Source: Oscillospiraceae bacterium
GTDB lineage: Bacteria; Bacillota; Clostridia; Oscillospirales; Acutalibacteraceae
Assembly (NCBI GenBank): GCA_031275995.1
Contig: JAISNY010000013.1
Span: 1-49,046, forward strand
Direction of reading: 5' to 3'
Length of the DNA stretch: 49,046 nucleotides
Every line of letters starts with the position of its first letter. Position 1 is the first letter of the stretch. The notes beneath the pieces are model-generated. The model ran no database searches, was not told where the DNA came from, and saw only the letters and a list, made by a program, of their open reading frames with translations. Shown piece by piece: positions 8,649 to 17,772 of this stretch. The position numbers and the translations under genes were made by a program.

Positions 8649-11057
8649 ATGCCGGGAGATGGGTTGGTGGAACAGTTCTCGCCTATGATGCGTCAGTATT
8701 TGGAAATAAAGAAACATCACAAAGATAAAATATTATTTTTTAGACTCGGCGATTTTTATGAAATGTTTTTCGACGATGCTGTGCTTGTTTCGAAAGAGTT
8801 AGGGTTATCTCTAACCGGAAGAAATTGCGGCAGCGACGAAAGAGCTCCTATGTGTGGAGTTCCTCATCATAGCTGCGAAGCTTACATAGCTCGGCTTATC
8901 TCAAAGGGATATAAAGTTGCTATGTGCGAACAAAAAGGCGAGGATAACTCCGGAATCGTCAAGCGCGAAGTTACAAGGGTGATTACTCCGGGAACGGTAC
9001 TGGAAGATTCTATGCTGGACGAATCTAAAGAAAATTTTTTATGTTCGTGTTTTTTTGGAGTGAATTCCGCCGCACTATGTTTTTGTGATATTTCGACCGG
9101 TTCTATAAGAGCCTGTGAATTTTCTGGCGAAGTAATATCCGAAAGCATTAAGAATGAAATAAGACTGCTTCTACCAAGAGAAGTTCTTATTGCGGGCTCG
9201 TTCCCTGTTAATTTTATTAAATTTATTAAAGAAATTTGTTCTTTTGAAATATGTGAACCAAGTCCTGATTTTGAAGCGACCGAGCATAGAATTATTGAGC
9301 ATTTTAAAAACCAAAAGCTTAGATCTATGCCGTTGTTAGTCCAATGTATTGGGATTTTATTTGAATATTTAGACAAAACTAACAAGTCTGCGACTGATAG
9401 GTTAAGAAAATTGGAAACTTATAATGAAAGAAGTTTTCTTGCTTTGGAGTGCGGCGCCGCAGGAAATCTTGAATTATTTGAAACTATCCGTACTAAGGAA
9501 CGTAAGGGTTCGCTTATATGGGTTCTTGACAAAACAAAAACCGCAATGGGGAAAAGGATGCTTAGGTTTTGGCTCGAACGTCCTCTCAGAGACTCGGTTA
9601 AAATCAATGAACGACTCGAGGCTCTTGAAGAAATCTATAGTAAGCTCCTTTTGATGGAGGATCTTTCCGATTTGCTTTCTGGTGTTAACGATGTGGAACG
9701 GCTGATGAGCAAAATTGAACTTGGCTACGCCGACTGCCGCGATATCAGGTGTATTGCCAATACAATTCAAAGATTTTCACAAATAAAAACCGCTTTAAAG
9801 AACATCTCTTCAAAAAAGTTAATAAGCATACGAGAGAATATAGACGAACTCGAAGATGTTTATAAATTGATTGAGACTTTTATTGTTCAGGATTCGACAG
9901 CATCCATCAAAGATGGCGGAGTTATAAAGAAAGGATGCAATGAAGAGCTCGACAGGACCAGGTTTGAAATGAACGGCAGCGAAGAAATTATTGCAAAGAT
10001 GGAAGGTGCTGAGCGTCAAAAGACAAGCATTCCGAAGCTGAAAATTGGTTTTAATAGAATATTTGGTTACTACATAGAGGTTAGTGCTTCCTACAAAGAT
10101 AAAGTTCCCACAAATTACGTACGTAAGCAAACTCTTTCTGGCAAAGAGAGATATGTTACAGATGAACTTAAAATTATTGAGGCAAGAATCTTGAGCGCGC
10201 GTGAACGCGCATTGGAGCTTGAAAATGAAATTTTTGAAGATGTAAGAAAAAAAATCTGCAAACAAATTTCACGCATAAGCATTTCGGCACGTATGATTGC
10301 CCAGCTTGACGTTATTCGCTCTTTTTCAGAAGTTTCAACAAAAAATAATTATTCAAAGCCCCAGGTGGATTGCAGCGACGACCTTATTATAGTTGGCGGA
10401 TTCCATCCCGTGGTTGAGCGCCTTGTTTCAGAAGATGCTCCTTTTATTCCGAACGATACTTGTTTTAATTCTGAAACAAGAGCCATGGTTATAACGGGAC
10501 CAAATATGGCTGGAAAGTCGACTTATATGCGTCAAATTGCGCTTATTGCTATAATGGCTCAAGCTGGTTGTTTTGTGCCTGCAAAAACTGCAAAAATTGG
10601 TATCATAGATGGGGTATTTACACGTATCGGAGCTTCAGACGACGTTAGCTCGGGGAAATCTACCTTCATGGTTGAAATGAGTGAGGCCGCACAAATCATT
10701 AATGAAGCTACTGATAAAAGCCTCATTTTACTCGATGAAATTGGTAGAGGGACTTCAACTTTCGATGGACTGAGCATTGCTCAAGCCGTTCTTGAGTTTT
10801 GTGCAGAAAAAATAAGGGCGAAAACTCTTTTTTCAACTCATTACCGTGAACTTGGCATTTTGGAACAAAAGGTGAGCGGAGTTAAAAATTATCAATTTTC
10901 AGTAAGTTTTAATAAAAATGAGATAATATTTTTGCGCAAACTTCTTCCTGGCGCCGCTAGTGAGAGCTTCGGTATTTCTGCAGCACGACTAGCCGGACTT
11001 TCAGAAAGAGTTGTCTATCGGGCTGAGGAAATACTAAAAACCCTAAATTCGCATTGA
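8649..11057 (+). CDS. mutS: DNA mismatch repair protein MutS
   Basis: MutS recognises mismatches and loops and starts mismatch repair. The N-terminal mismatch-binding domain has the Phe-x-Glu element in RLGDFYEMFFDDA (the intercalating Phe precedes YE), with the start motif SPMMRQYLEIKKHHKD. Connector, lever and clamp domains follow. The ATPase has Walker A GPNMAGKSTYMRQ (about 616), Walker B LILLDEIGRGTSTFDGLS and STHYRELG. The length of 802 residues is about 50-80 shorter than typical, mostly because the C-terminal tail after the helix-turn-helix (ERVVYRAEEILKTL) is minimal. The ATG at 8649 has AAGGAA upstream. mutL, its usual neighbour, is absent, and the downstream region is decayed. Confidence 0.97.
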   Translation: MPGDGLVEQFSPMMRQYLEIKKHHKDKILFFRLGDFYEMFFDDAVLVSKELGLSLTGRNCGSDERAPMCGVPHHSCEAYIARLISKGYKVAMCEQKGEDNSGIVKREVTRVITPGTVLEDSMLDESKENFLCSCFFGVNSAALCFCDISTGSIRACEFSGEVISESIKNEIRLLLPREVLIAGSFPVNFIKFIKEICSFEICEPSPDFEATEHRIIEHFKNQKLRSMPLLVQCIGILFEYLDKTNKSATDRLRKLETYNERSFLALECGAAGNLELFETIRTKERKGSLIWVLDKTKTAMGKRMLRFWLERPLRDSVKINERLEALEEIYSKLLLMEDLSDLLSGVNDVERLMSKIELGYADCRDIRCIANTIQRFSQIKTALKNISSKKLISIRENIDELEDVYKLIETFIVQDSTASIKDGGVIKKGCNEELDRTRFEMNGSEEIIAKMEGAERQKTSIPKLKIGFNRIFGYYIEVSASYKDKVPTNYVRKQTLSGKERYVTDELKIIEARILSARERALELENEIFEDVRKKICKQISRISISARMIAQLDVIRSFSEVSTKNNYSKPQVDCSDDLIIVGGFHPVVERLVSEDAPFIPNDTCFNSETRAMVITGPNMAGKSTYMRQIALIAIMAQAGCFVPAKTAKIGIIDGVFTRIGASDDVSSGKSTFMVEMSEAAQIINEATDKSLILLDEIGRGTSTFDGLSIAQAVLEFCAEKIRAKTLFSTHYRELGILEQKVSGVKNYQFSVSFNKNEIIFLRKLLPGAASESFGISAARLAGLSERVVYRAEEILKTLNSH

Positions 11058-11541
11058 TTTTTGTGGCAATTACGGGATTAAAAACTTATTCTTAAACATT
11101 TTTAATTTTGCGTTTATCTTCTGTGACGGCATACGGGCATGACAACACATAAATCGGAGAACAATGCCCAAAATTCATGTTATAAATTATCGGAAGATTG
11201 GGTTTTCCAGCTTCGTTGCAAACCAAATTTTTAAAAATTTCTTTATATTCTTCGTATTCCCATTATTGTTTTAGACACTTCCCTCGAAAGCTCCCAGACA
11301 TCACAATCCCGATTTGACATTACGAATAAATAACATTTTCTTTCGGATAACAGTTAAACTTAACCGCCACTCCCTTGTTGCGATGATCTTTTATTATATG
11401 CACAATGTTACCACTTTTCGGAAACATTTCAAACTCAAAGCCATATCCCATCATGTATTTTCAGGTATCTTTAATTAGTATGAACAACTTTTGGTTCTAA
11501 AATTTCCGAAACCATTTCTTTACCAATTTAAAAGATGAAAC
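11058..11541 (-). pseudogene. S66 peptidase (LD-carboxypeptidase / MccF-like) remnant
   Basis: This gap after mutS looks empty at first, but the minus strand (about 11085-11470) reads as a decayed C-terminal half of an S66 peptidase. Recognisable pieces are YGFEFEMFPKSGNIVHIIKD, then, past a stop and frameshift, LVCNEAGKPNLPIIYNMNFGH followed by CSPIYVLSCPY. The NFGH-x-x-P element carries the catalytic histidine of the Ser-Glu-His triad in LD-carboxypeptidases and MccF immunity enzymes. No start and no intact frame remain. The family call rests on motif reading only. Confidence 0.5.
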
Positions 11542-12258
11542 ATGAATTATCTGATTTGGGACGGAACGAACTCAAGCACAATCGAAGGGCTTGTGATTCA
11601 GGAGCTCCCGCCGATTACGAAGCCGAGTATTAGGACAAATGTCACAGAAATTGAGGGAAAAGACGGAGATTTTGTTGAAGAACTCGGGTACGGGAGCTAC
11701 GAAAAAGAGGTAAAAATTGGGCTTGCTGGGAATTACGACGTCGACGAAATTGCAAAGTTTTTCACTGGTTCGGGGCAGGTGATTTTCTCAAATGAACCCG
11801 ATAAATACTACAATTCGGCGATTCATGAGCAAATCGATTTCAAACGTTTGACCATTTTTAGAGAAGCGACGGTAAAGTTTCATTGCCAGCCGTACAAATA
11901 TCTTGCGGATGAGCCGATTGTCGAGGAAATAATCGAAGAACAGACCGAAATTGGCGTAAAAAACCGAGGTTTAGAGGCCGCGAAGCCGGTAATGACGCTT
12001 TATGGGACCGATATTTTAGAAATTTTAATCAATAATTTGAGTGTTTTTCAGTTAAATTTTGGCACAAATCCTGATGTTCCGGACCAATATCTAACAGTAG
12101 ACAGCGAGCTTCAGGAATGCTACAAAGACACGGTAAAAACCTTGAAAAACCGAAGCATGACGGGCGAATTTCCGACTCTAAACCCGGGCGAAAACACAAT
12201 TTCGTGGACTGGAAACCTCGAAAGAATCGTGGTTGAACCGAAATCGAGGTGGCTGTGA
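11542..12258 (+). CDS. Siphophage distal tail (Dit-like) protein, orphan prophage gene
   Basis: The protein reads as a phage tail component of the Dit / 'tail component' family. It has an N-terminal YLIWDGTNSSTIEGLVIQELPP, the TNVTEIEGKDGDFVEELGYGSYEKEVKIGL block that begins the hub domain, and a galectin-like C-terminal half with the FREATVKFHCQPYKYL motif, all typical of Dit proteins. The C-terminus (…LNPGENTISWTGNLERIVVEPKSRWL) is that of a complete protein. The length of 238 residues is normal. No other tail, capsid or lysis genes survive beside it, so it is the last legible gene of a prophage. Codon choice (GAATTTGCG-type, slightly higher GC) differs from the neighbouring housekeeping genes. 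The next ~180 bp are open in another frame but unrecognised. Confidence 0.75.
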   Translation: MNYLIWDGTNSSTIEGLVIQELPPITKPSIRTNVTEIEGKDGDFVEELGYGSYEKEVKIGLAGNYDVDEIAKFFTGSGQVIFSNEPDKYYNSAIHEQIDFKRLTIFREATVKFHCQPYKYLADEPIVEEIIEEQTEIGVKNRGLEAAKPVMTLYGTDILEILINNLSVFQLNFGTNPDVPDQYLTVDSELQECYKDTVKTLKNRSMTGEFPTLNPGENTISWTGNLERIVVEPKSRWL

Positions 12259-12419
12259 CTTGACTTTTAAAATCACCGGACGAAGATTTGCTGGACCCCA
12301 CGGACGACATAGTTTTCAAAGAAAAACTCAATAAGTTGATAGAGTCCGAGGAGGGATTACAAGTGGCGACGAGTGCGTTAAGATACGTAAGCAAAGACGA
12401 TGATGTATTTCTTCTTTCG

Positions 12420-12840
12420 ACCGTGAGCGAACAGGTTGGACAACAGAAGAACTAGCAGGTAAATGCATTCGAGAAGGTGGAGTTATTACTATTCCTTGGG
12501 GTAAATCACGTCCCGTAAAAGAAGTCGTCAAATACTATAAAGGGCGTTTTGTCACGGCGGATAACCGTATTGAGACATCCAACAATACGGACAGGATTAT
12601 TAATAAATACTTATATTATTTGGATGATGAGCCAAGGTAAAATGATAGATACACTCTATCGAGGTTCGGGAATTAAGCATCCGGCTGCCGTTCTTGACAT
12701 GTAAATCCGCTTCCTGTGCAGCGTGATATTGTCCGTATACTTGACAATTTCACGGAGCTTATAGCGAAACAAAAGCAACATGAGTATTATCGCAATGAAC
12801 TGCTAAGCTTTAATACTGCTAAGCTTTAATAATGATGTGC
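12420..12840 (+). pseudogene. Type I restriction-modification specificity subunit (HsdS) remnant
   Basis: Fragments in several frames rebuild the second target-recognition domain of an HsdS protein: TTEELAGKCIREGGVITIPWG, GRFVTADNRIETSNN, YYWMMSQGKMIDTLYRGSG and [10 protein letters not shown]. The conserved helix [18 protein letters not shown] and [10 protein letters not shown] follow. HsdS sets the DNA sequence recognised by the type I complex. The frame is broken at least three times and the first domain is missing. It directly precedes an equally broken hsdR. A further short piece (MVSLGEFATDMYRGAGIKRD, about 12843) suggests another specificity fragment downstream. Confidence 0.65.
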
Positions 12841-12889
12841 CGATGGTATCACTTGGCGAGTTTGCCACGGATATGTATCGTGGTGCGGG

Positions 12890-14981
12890 AATCAAGCGCG
12901 ATGAGGTTACAGAAGAAGGCACTCCGTTCGTTCAATAAAGCGTGACGATGGCAGCACCAAGAACATTTATCTCATAGATAAAAAGAATATTCACAATAAT
13001 CGGCTGCAAGTGCTGAATCAATACGAAAAGTGGGCGGCACCCATACTACACGCTGTGACGTGACGATACTGGTCAACGGCTTGCCGCTCGTACTATTGAG
13101 TTGAAACGTCGGGGAGTTGCCATACGCGAGGCATTGAACCAGATCAGGCGTTACCAGCGCGACAGCTTTTTGGCGGCCTCTGGCCTGTTCGAATATATAC
13201 AGATATTTGTTATCTCAAACGGCACGCGCACGAAGTGTTATAGCAATACCACCCGTAATCAGCATATCAAAGAGGATGGCGGCGATGGGCGCAAAAGTCA
13301 CAAGAAAACAAGTAATAGCTTCGAATTCACCAGCTATTGGGCGGATGGCATAATAAGGTTATTGAATATTCTCACTCGCTACTGCATGTTTACGGCAGAA
13401 GATTTGCTACTTGTGAGCGCCCATACACAGATTGTTAATGCAATCAATGACGACAATGTGCTGCCCTTCTTACGTCAACACCGTAAAAATGGAAAGCAAA
13501 GTGCAGGATGAGTAAGTTCGCGCCATTGATGTAAAAAAGCTATGTCCGCCCCAGAACGAGTGCGCGAAGTCGTAAAGTATACGCTGGAGCATTTCGACCA
13601 GAAGACTAGCGAAACAGCTTCTATTCCCTCAAAGGAAAACGCATGGCCAAGTTTAATTCCATCTTTGCAGTGTCCTCTATTCCTATGGGAATGAAGTATT
13701 ATGAGGAGTTCAAAGCACATCTTGATGAAAGCCTTCAAAAGCTGCGTATTGCGACCATCTTCAGTTTTAGTAGCACTACTGATGCGTTGCCCGATGAAGG
13801 CTTTGAAAATGAGAAACTAGATAAAACCCTCTCGCGACTTTTTGGATAGCGCCATTGCCGATTACAATGCCATGTTCAATGTGAACTTTGATAAATCGGC
13901 GGACAAGTTCCATAACTATTATAAAGACCTGTCCCAGCGGGTAAAAAATCGTGAGATTGATCTTTTGATAGTGTTCAATATGTTCATGACCGGCTTTGAT
14001 GCGACCACGCTCAATACGCTGTGGGTGGATAAGAATCTGAAACAGCATGGATTGATTCGGGCATTTTCACGCACCAACCGCATCCTTAACTCTGTGAAGA
14101 CTTTTGGCAATATCATATGCTTCCGTGATCTCAAAAAGGCCACGAATGACGCCATTGCCTTGTTTGGTGATCGTGAAGCGGGTGGTATCGTACTTCTAAA
14201 AACCTACAACGATTATTACAATTGCTACGAAAAAGATAGCAAGCATAAGACCGGCTATGTTGAACTGATCGAAATGCCCACGTCTACGTACCCGCTTGGG
14301 CAAGCCATCATTGGCGAAATGCGCAGAAGGATTTCGTCCGCTTATTCGGTGCTATCCTGCGGCTCAAAAACATACTTACCGCCTTGGATGATTTCGCGGG
14401 CAACTAAATCCTGTCGGATCGAGATTTTCAGGATTACCAGAGCATGTAAATCGATCTGTATCAGGACTTCACCAAAAGCAAGGATGCCGAAAAAGAGAAC
14501 ATCAACGATGATATTGTATTTGAAATTGAGCTTATCAAGCAAATCGAAGTCAACATAGATTACACCCTCATGCTTGTTGACAAGTGTCACGATTCCAACT
14601 GTACCGATAAAATCCTCGCCGCCACCGATAAAACGATTAACTCCAGCATCTAACTGCGCAGCAGGATAAGAGCTCAACGAGGGCTTTATCTCGCGGGTTA
14701 ACACCTATACGAAGGTTGATGATGATTGGCGCACCTTCGTTATGAAGCAAAAGGAAACCGATCTGGATACGCTGATTGACGATGAGCGGTTTAGGCAAAT
14801 TGAGACGTGCAGGTTTGTCGCAAGTGCATTCCGTGATGGACTCATGAAAACAATCGGTACGGATATAGATAAAATTCTACCACCGGTGTCACGTTTTGGC
14901 GGCGGTAGACGAGCGGCCAAGAAGCAAGGCGTTATATATAAGCTGATAGCTTTCTTTGAGAAATATTTAGGACTGGTGTAG
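12890..14981 (+). pseudogene. Type I restriction enzyme R subunit (HsdR) remnant
   Basis: This is a decayed HsdR, the translocase/nuclease of a type I restriction system. Pieces in order are: [43 protein letters not shown], which includes the nuclease E-x-K-like element; [37 protein letters not shown]; and FNMFMTGFDATTLNTLWVDKN, then LIRAFSRTNRILNSVKTFGN, the SF2 motor motifs V-VI. The C-terminal piece is DERFRQIETCRFVASAFRDG with PPVSRFGGGRRAAKKQG. At least five frameshifts or stops interrupt it. Base composition is visibly richer in G+C than the flanks, suggesting relatively recent horizontal arrival before decay. No hsdM is present. Confidence 0.75.
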
Positions 14982-15456
14982 TTAAAATCAAGGGTAGAAA
15001 GCGATGGCAAAGGTAAGAGATAGGACAACAACATTAGATAAAACACTGAAAGTAAATTCCGGCGGAGACACAGGCTTTGGCGAGGTTTTCACGAAAGTCC
15101 CACACACGGGCAACCTTGCTTTACGTAATTTCAGCCACGTCAAAGTCTATCATCTAAATAATTAGACCTGTCCTGAAATGCGAAAATGTGATATAATCGC
15201 CGGTATAGAAAAAACATTAATGATGAAGCAATGAATAATATAGCTCGGATAGAGAAAATGGCCATCAATAAATATAAAGAAATTTTAGACGTAATTCATC
15301 ATTAGAATTTTTTCGAAACTAAACATCTAGATAAAAACTGCAAAGATTGAATCTTGAATTTAAACGATTTTGCCATTTTTTGTACTGGTTATCTAAAATT
15401 TTGAAACGTTATTCATGCAGAGTATTTCTAACTTCATAAAAATCATATTTTCTACT
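14982..15456. other. Gene-poor region, faint transposon-like traces
   Basis: The stretch follows the hsdR remnant. The first 150 bp may be a further piece of the restriction island (GGGCAACCTTGCTTTACG region) without a readable frame. Near 15168 the sequence ACCTGTCCTGAAATGCG, followed by a TGTGATATAAT promoter-like element and a short frame (MNNIARIEKMAINKYKEIL), resembles the left end of an IS, but I cannot assign a family. The rest is AT-rich with nothing recognisable. Confidence 0.3.
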
Positions 15457-16449
15457 TTATTGATTATTTAGAACAATTTTTAAAATTTCATCTATTGTAT
15501 ATAAAACTTTTTTGGCGTCAGCCAACGTTGTCAATCTACAATCGTCGGGATCTCTAAAAAATGTTTCAAGCAAATTTTTAAAACATTTTCTCCAAAAGGA
15601 ACAATCATTTTTTGAAAGTAAATAACCGTTGGAATATTGGTGATTTTCTGAAAACAACTCATTATCTGCAATTAAATCAAACACCTTTTCTTGGCCATCA
15701 TCTGTTACAAACGTAAAAGTAAATTCATCAAATTTTTGAGTAACATCTAAATCTATTAACATAAACGAATTAAAATACACCTTAATGTTTGTCATAGGTA
15801 TATTATTCTCATCAGTTGTTTCAACTTGACTTATTGGTTTCGATCCAGCGTTTAGCTCCAAAAAATTTATAGCGTCAATTATGTGCGGCAAAATCGAATA
15901 AATTATGCCACCTCCAGTTTTCATATCATTTTTCCAATCTTGTGCTGCCAATGCGTTACCAAAATTAGACATATAAGAAATTTTTAAAGTTTTAATTGTA
16001 TTGTTCCGTGCAAAATCGGATATTTCTTTAAGTTTTGGATGAAATCTAAGCTGGTAATTTACTCTGATTTGTGTTTTGCTATCTTCTATTAACTTTTCCA
16101 AATTTTCAATTTCAGCATAAGAAACTCCAACAGGTTTTTCACATAAAATCTTTTTATATTTATGGATCGAATTTAATATGCAATTTATATGTTTTTCTGG
16201 CTGCGTTCCAACTATCAAAAATTCTGAGTTTTCATTTATAAAATCTGAATCGTTTTCAGGAATTCTAACAAACCTTGTTTTTAAGCCCAGTTCCTTTACA
16301 ATTGGCTCGTGAAGTCTAACACTAATGCCTTTCCCTGCTAAGTCAACTGTTTTATCACTTTCATAAAAAGAGTTTGCAGGCGGAAACAAGCAAATCGAAA
16401 CTAAAATCGCTAACGAAATAAATTTTTGAATTTTTCTAACGATCAACAC
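15457..16449 (-). CDS. Gfo/Idh/MocA-family oxidoreductase-like protein with a signal peptide
   Basis: The body of the protein (about 60-330) follows the Gfo/Idh/MocA dehydrogenase pattern: SEFLIVGTQPEKHINCILNS, the ILCEKPVGVSYAEIENLEKL motif with the conserved EKP lysine, YQLRFHPKLKEI and a GGGIIYSILPHIIDAINFL segment with the usual active-site histidine region. The usual N-terminal beta-strand plus GxGxxG nucleotide-binding motif is missing. In its place are MLIVRKIQKFISLAILVSICLF and PPANSFY, which look like a signal peptide. So either the enzyme is exported, or the 5' end has been replaced and the protein no longer binds NAD(P). The start is GTG at 16449 with a strong GAGGAGG site. It stands alone between decayed regions. 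Substrate unknown. Confidence 0.65.
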   Translation of the reverse strand: MLIVRKIQKFISLAILVSICLFPPANSFYESDKTVDLAGKGISVRLHEPIVKELGLKTRFVRIPENDSDFINENSEFLIVGTQPEKHINCILNSIHKYKKILCEKPVGVSYAEIENLEKLIEDSKTQIRVNYQLRFHPKLKEISDFARNNTIKTLKISYMSNFGNALAAQDWKNDMKTGGGIIYSILPHIIDAINFLELNAGSKPISQVETTDENNIPMTNIKVYFNSFMLIDLDVTQKFDEFTFTFVTDDGQEKVFDLIADNELFSENHQYSNGYLLSKNDCSFWRKCFKNLLETFFRDPDDCRLTTLADAKKVLYTIDEILKIVLNNQ

Positions 16450-16624
16450 AAGTCCTCCTCATATGCTTAATAATATTTTTTATAAATCATTTCTCCGGTC
16501 TCGATATAGTTTTCGAGTAAATCTATCATATTTCATTCACTGTTAATAATTATACACTTTAAGTGAAGAAAAATTAAAATAATGTGAAAGTTGATAAGTG
16601 GACAAATCAAAAGATAACATGATA

Positions 16625-16912
16625 TAGTAGACTCTAGACTAACGAAAAATCTCATACGCCTTGGTAATAACTGGCAATTAAAGTTTTTTCATCATTCACA
16701 TTCTTTTAGTTGCAAATTAAAACTAACTTTACGTCGTTGAACTTCGTTAGACGACGTTTGGTGGGGCTTCGGTGGGCGCTCAATGCCGTGTGACACTTTT
16801 ATTGGTAAGCTTCCTCCTCGTTTGTGGTTCACTCTGAAATGCTTTTTGTAGGCCGATATCGACCGTCCGTTATGGCGGAAATGTCCATTTTTCCACGAAT
16901 GATTTCTATATG
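16625..16912 (-). mobile_element. IS1595-like transposase remnant
   Basis: Read on the minus strand, this region gives broken pieces of a transposase: FQSEPQTRRK / VNHKRGGSLPIKVSHGIERP, then VQRRKVSFNLQLKECE, a stop, and a tail ending in TTCGTTAGTCTAGAGTC. The KRGG…HGIE…LKECE order matches IS1595-like DDE transposases. The same C-terminal stretch recurs near 8240 and 45745. No intact frame remains. Confidence 0.5.
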
Positions 16913-17211
16913 GGCTCTAGATTAACAAAGTAAAATTTGTTTAGGGTGGAAAGTATGAAAAATAAATTAGGCAAATACGAAAAGATCTTTGTTTAGATTC
17001 TATTGCCACGCAAACTAGCAAAATGCTTGAAATAAACCTAAATATTTTATTTAAATAAATAATTTTGAGGACACCAGTAAGGCGAAAAATGTAAATTTGT
17101 AAGTGAAGTAGAGCCTAGGAAAAAAGTCACTCCGGAAGGAGTCAAATCACTGCTTGACTTGCCATAGTATTTATCCATAATTTTTGATGAGTTTATCTTG
17201 GAGGTTATCTT
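16913..17211 (+). mobile_element. IS1595-like left end and greA leader
   Basis: GGGCTCTAGATTAACAAAG at 16914 matches the end sequence repeated near 39645 (reverse orientation). It is followed by GGGTGGAAAGT and a short frame beginning MKNKLGKYEKIF, as expected for a transposase start, which stops after 13 codons. The remainder up to greA contains a small hairpin ACTCC-GGAA-GGAGT (about 17130-17143) and the greA ribosome site GGAGG. Nothing else is evident. Confidence 0.4.
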
Positions 17212-17685
17212 TTGGAAAAAGAAATTTTGCTAACCGAAGAAGGTTTAAAAAAGTTAGAAACAGAGCTCGAGGTTCTTAAAACAATACGAAGGAAGGAAAT
17301 AGCAGAACGAATAAAGGCGGCTCTTGCGTTTGGTGATCTTACTGAAAACAGTGAATACGATGAGGCTAAAAACGAGCAAGCCCTTTCAGAATCCCGCATT
17401 ATGGAACTTGAAAATGTATTGAGAAACGCTCAGGTCGTTGCTGAAAATAAAATTAGTACCGAAGCCGTCTTTGTGGGCTGCAAAGTTAAGCTTGAGCAAA
17501 CCAAAACCGGCAAAAAGGTTGAATATAGAATTGTTGGTTCGAGCGAAGCAAACCCCCTCGAAAATAAAATTTCAAATGAATCTCCTATAGGGAGTGCGCT
17601 TATCGGAAAAGGACGCAATGAAGTGGTGTCTATCAAAATTCCCTCCGGAATAGCTGAGTATAAAATTTTAGACATATCTAAGTAG
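17212..17685 (+). CDS. greA: Transcription elongation factor GreA
   Basis: GreA rescues backtracked RNA polymerase by stimulating cleavage of the nascent RNA. The N-terminal coiled coil is clear (LTEEGLKKLETELEVLKTIRR through ALAFGDLTENSEYDEAKNEQ), including the DLTENSEY tip with the acidic residues that act in the polymerase channel. The C-terminal FKBP-like domain follows (VGSSEANPLENKISNESPIG). The length of 157 residues is typical. The start is TTG at 17212, preceded by GGAGG at ideal spacing. It is followed 87 bp later by lysS, a frequent clostridial arrangement, so the two are probably one operon. Confidence 0.95.
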   Translation: MEKEILLTEEGLKKLETELEVLKTIRRKEIAERIKAALAFGDLTENSEYDEAKNEQALSESRIMELENVLRNAQVVAENKISTEAVFVGCKVKLEQTKTGKKVEYRIVGSSEANPLENKISNESPIGSALIGKGRNEVVSIKIPSGIAEYKILDISK

Positions 17686-17772
17686 GAACCATGTGCGCGG
17701 AGTTATTTTGCCTGAACGCTTTATGGTAAATTGGGTATTTAGCTTCAAAATATAATTAATCGAGGTAATATA

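Noticed and set aside
13776-15046. Several minus-strand frames across the hsdR remnant
   Set aside because: The residue-level match to HsdR is on the plus strand; the others are shadows.
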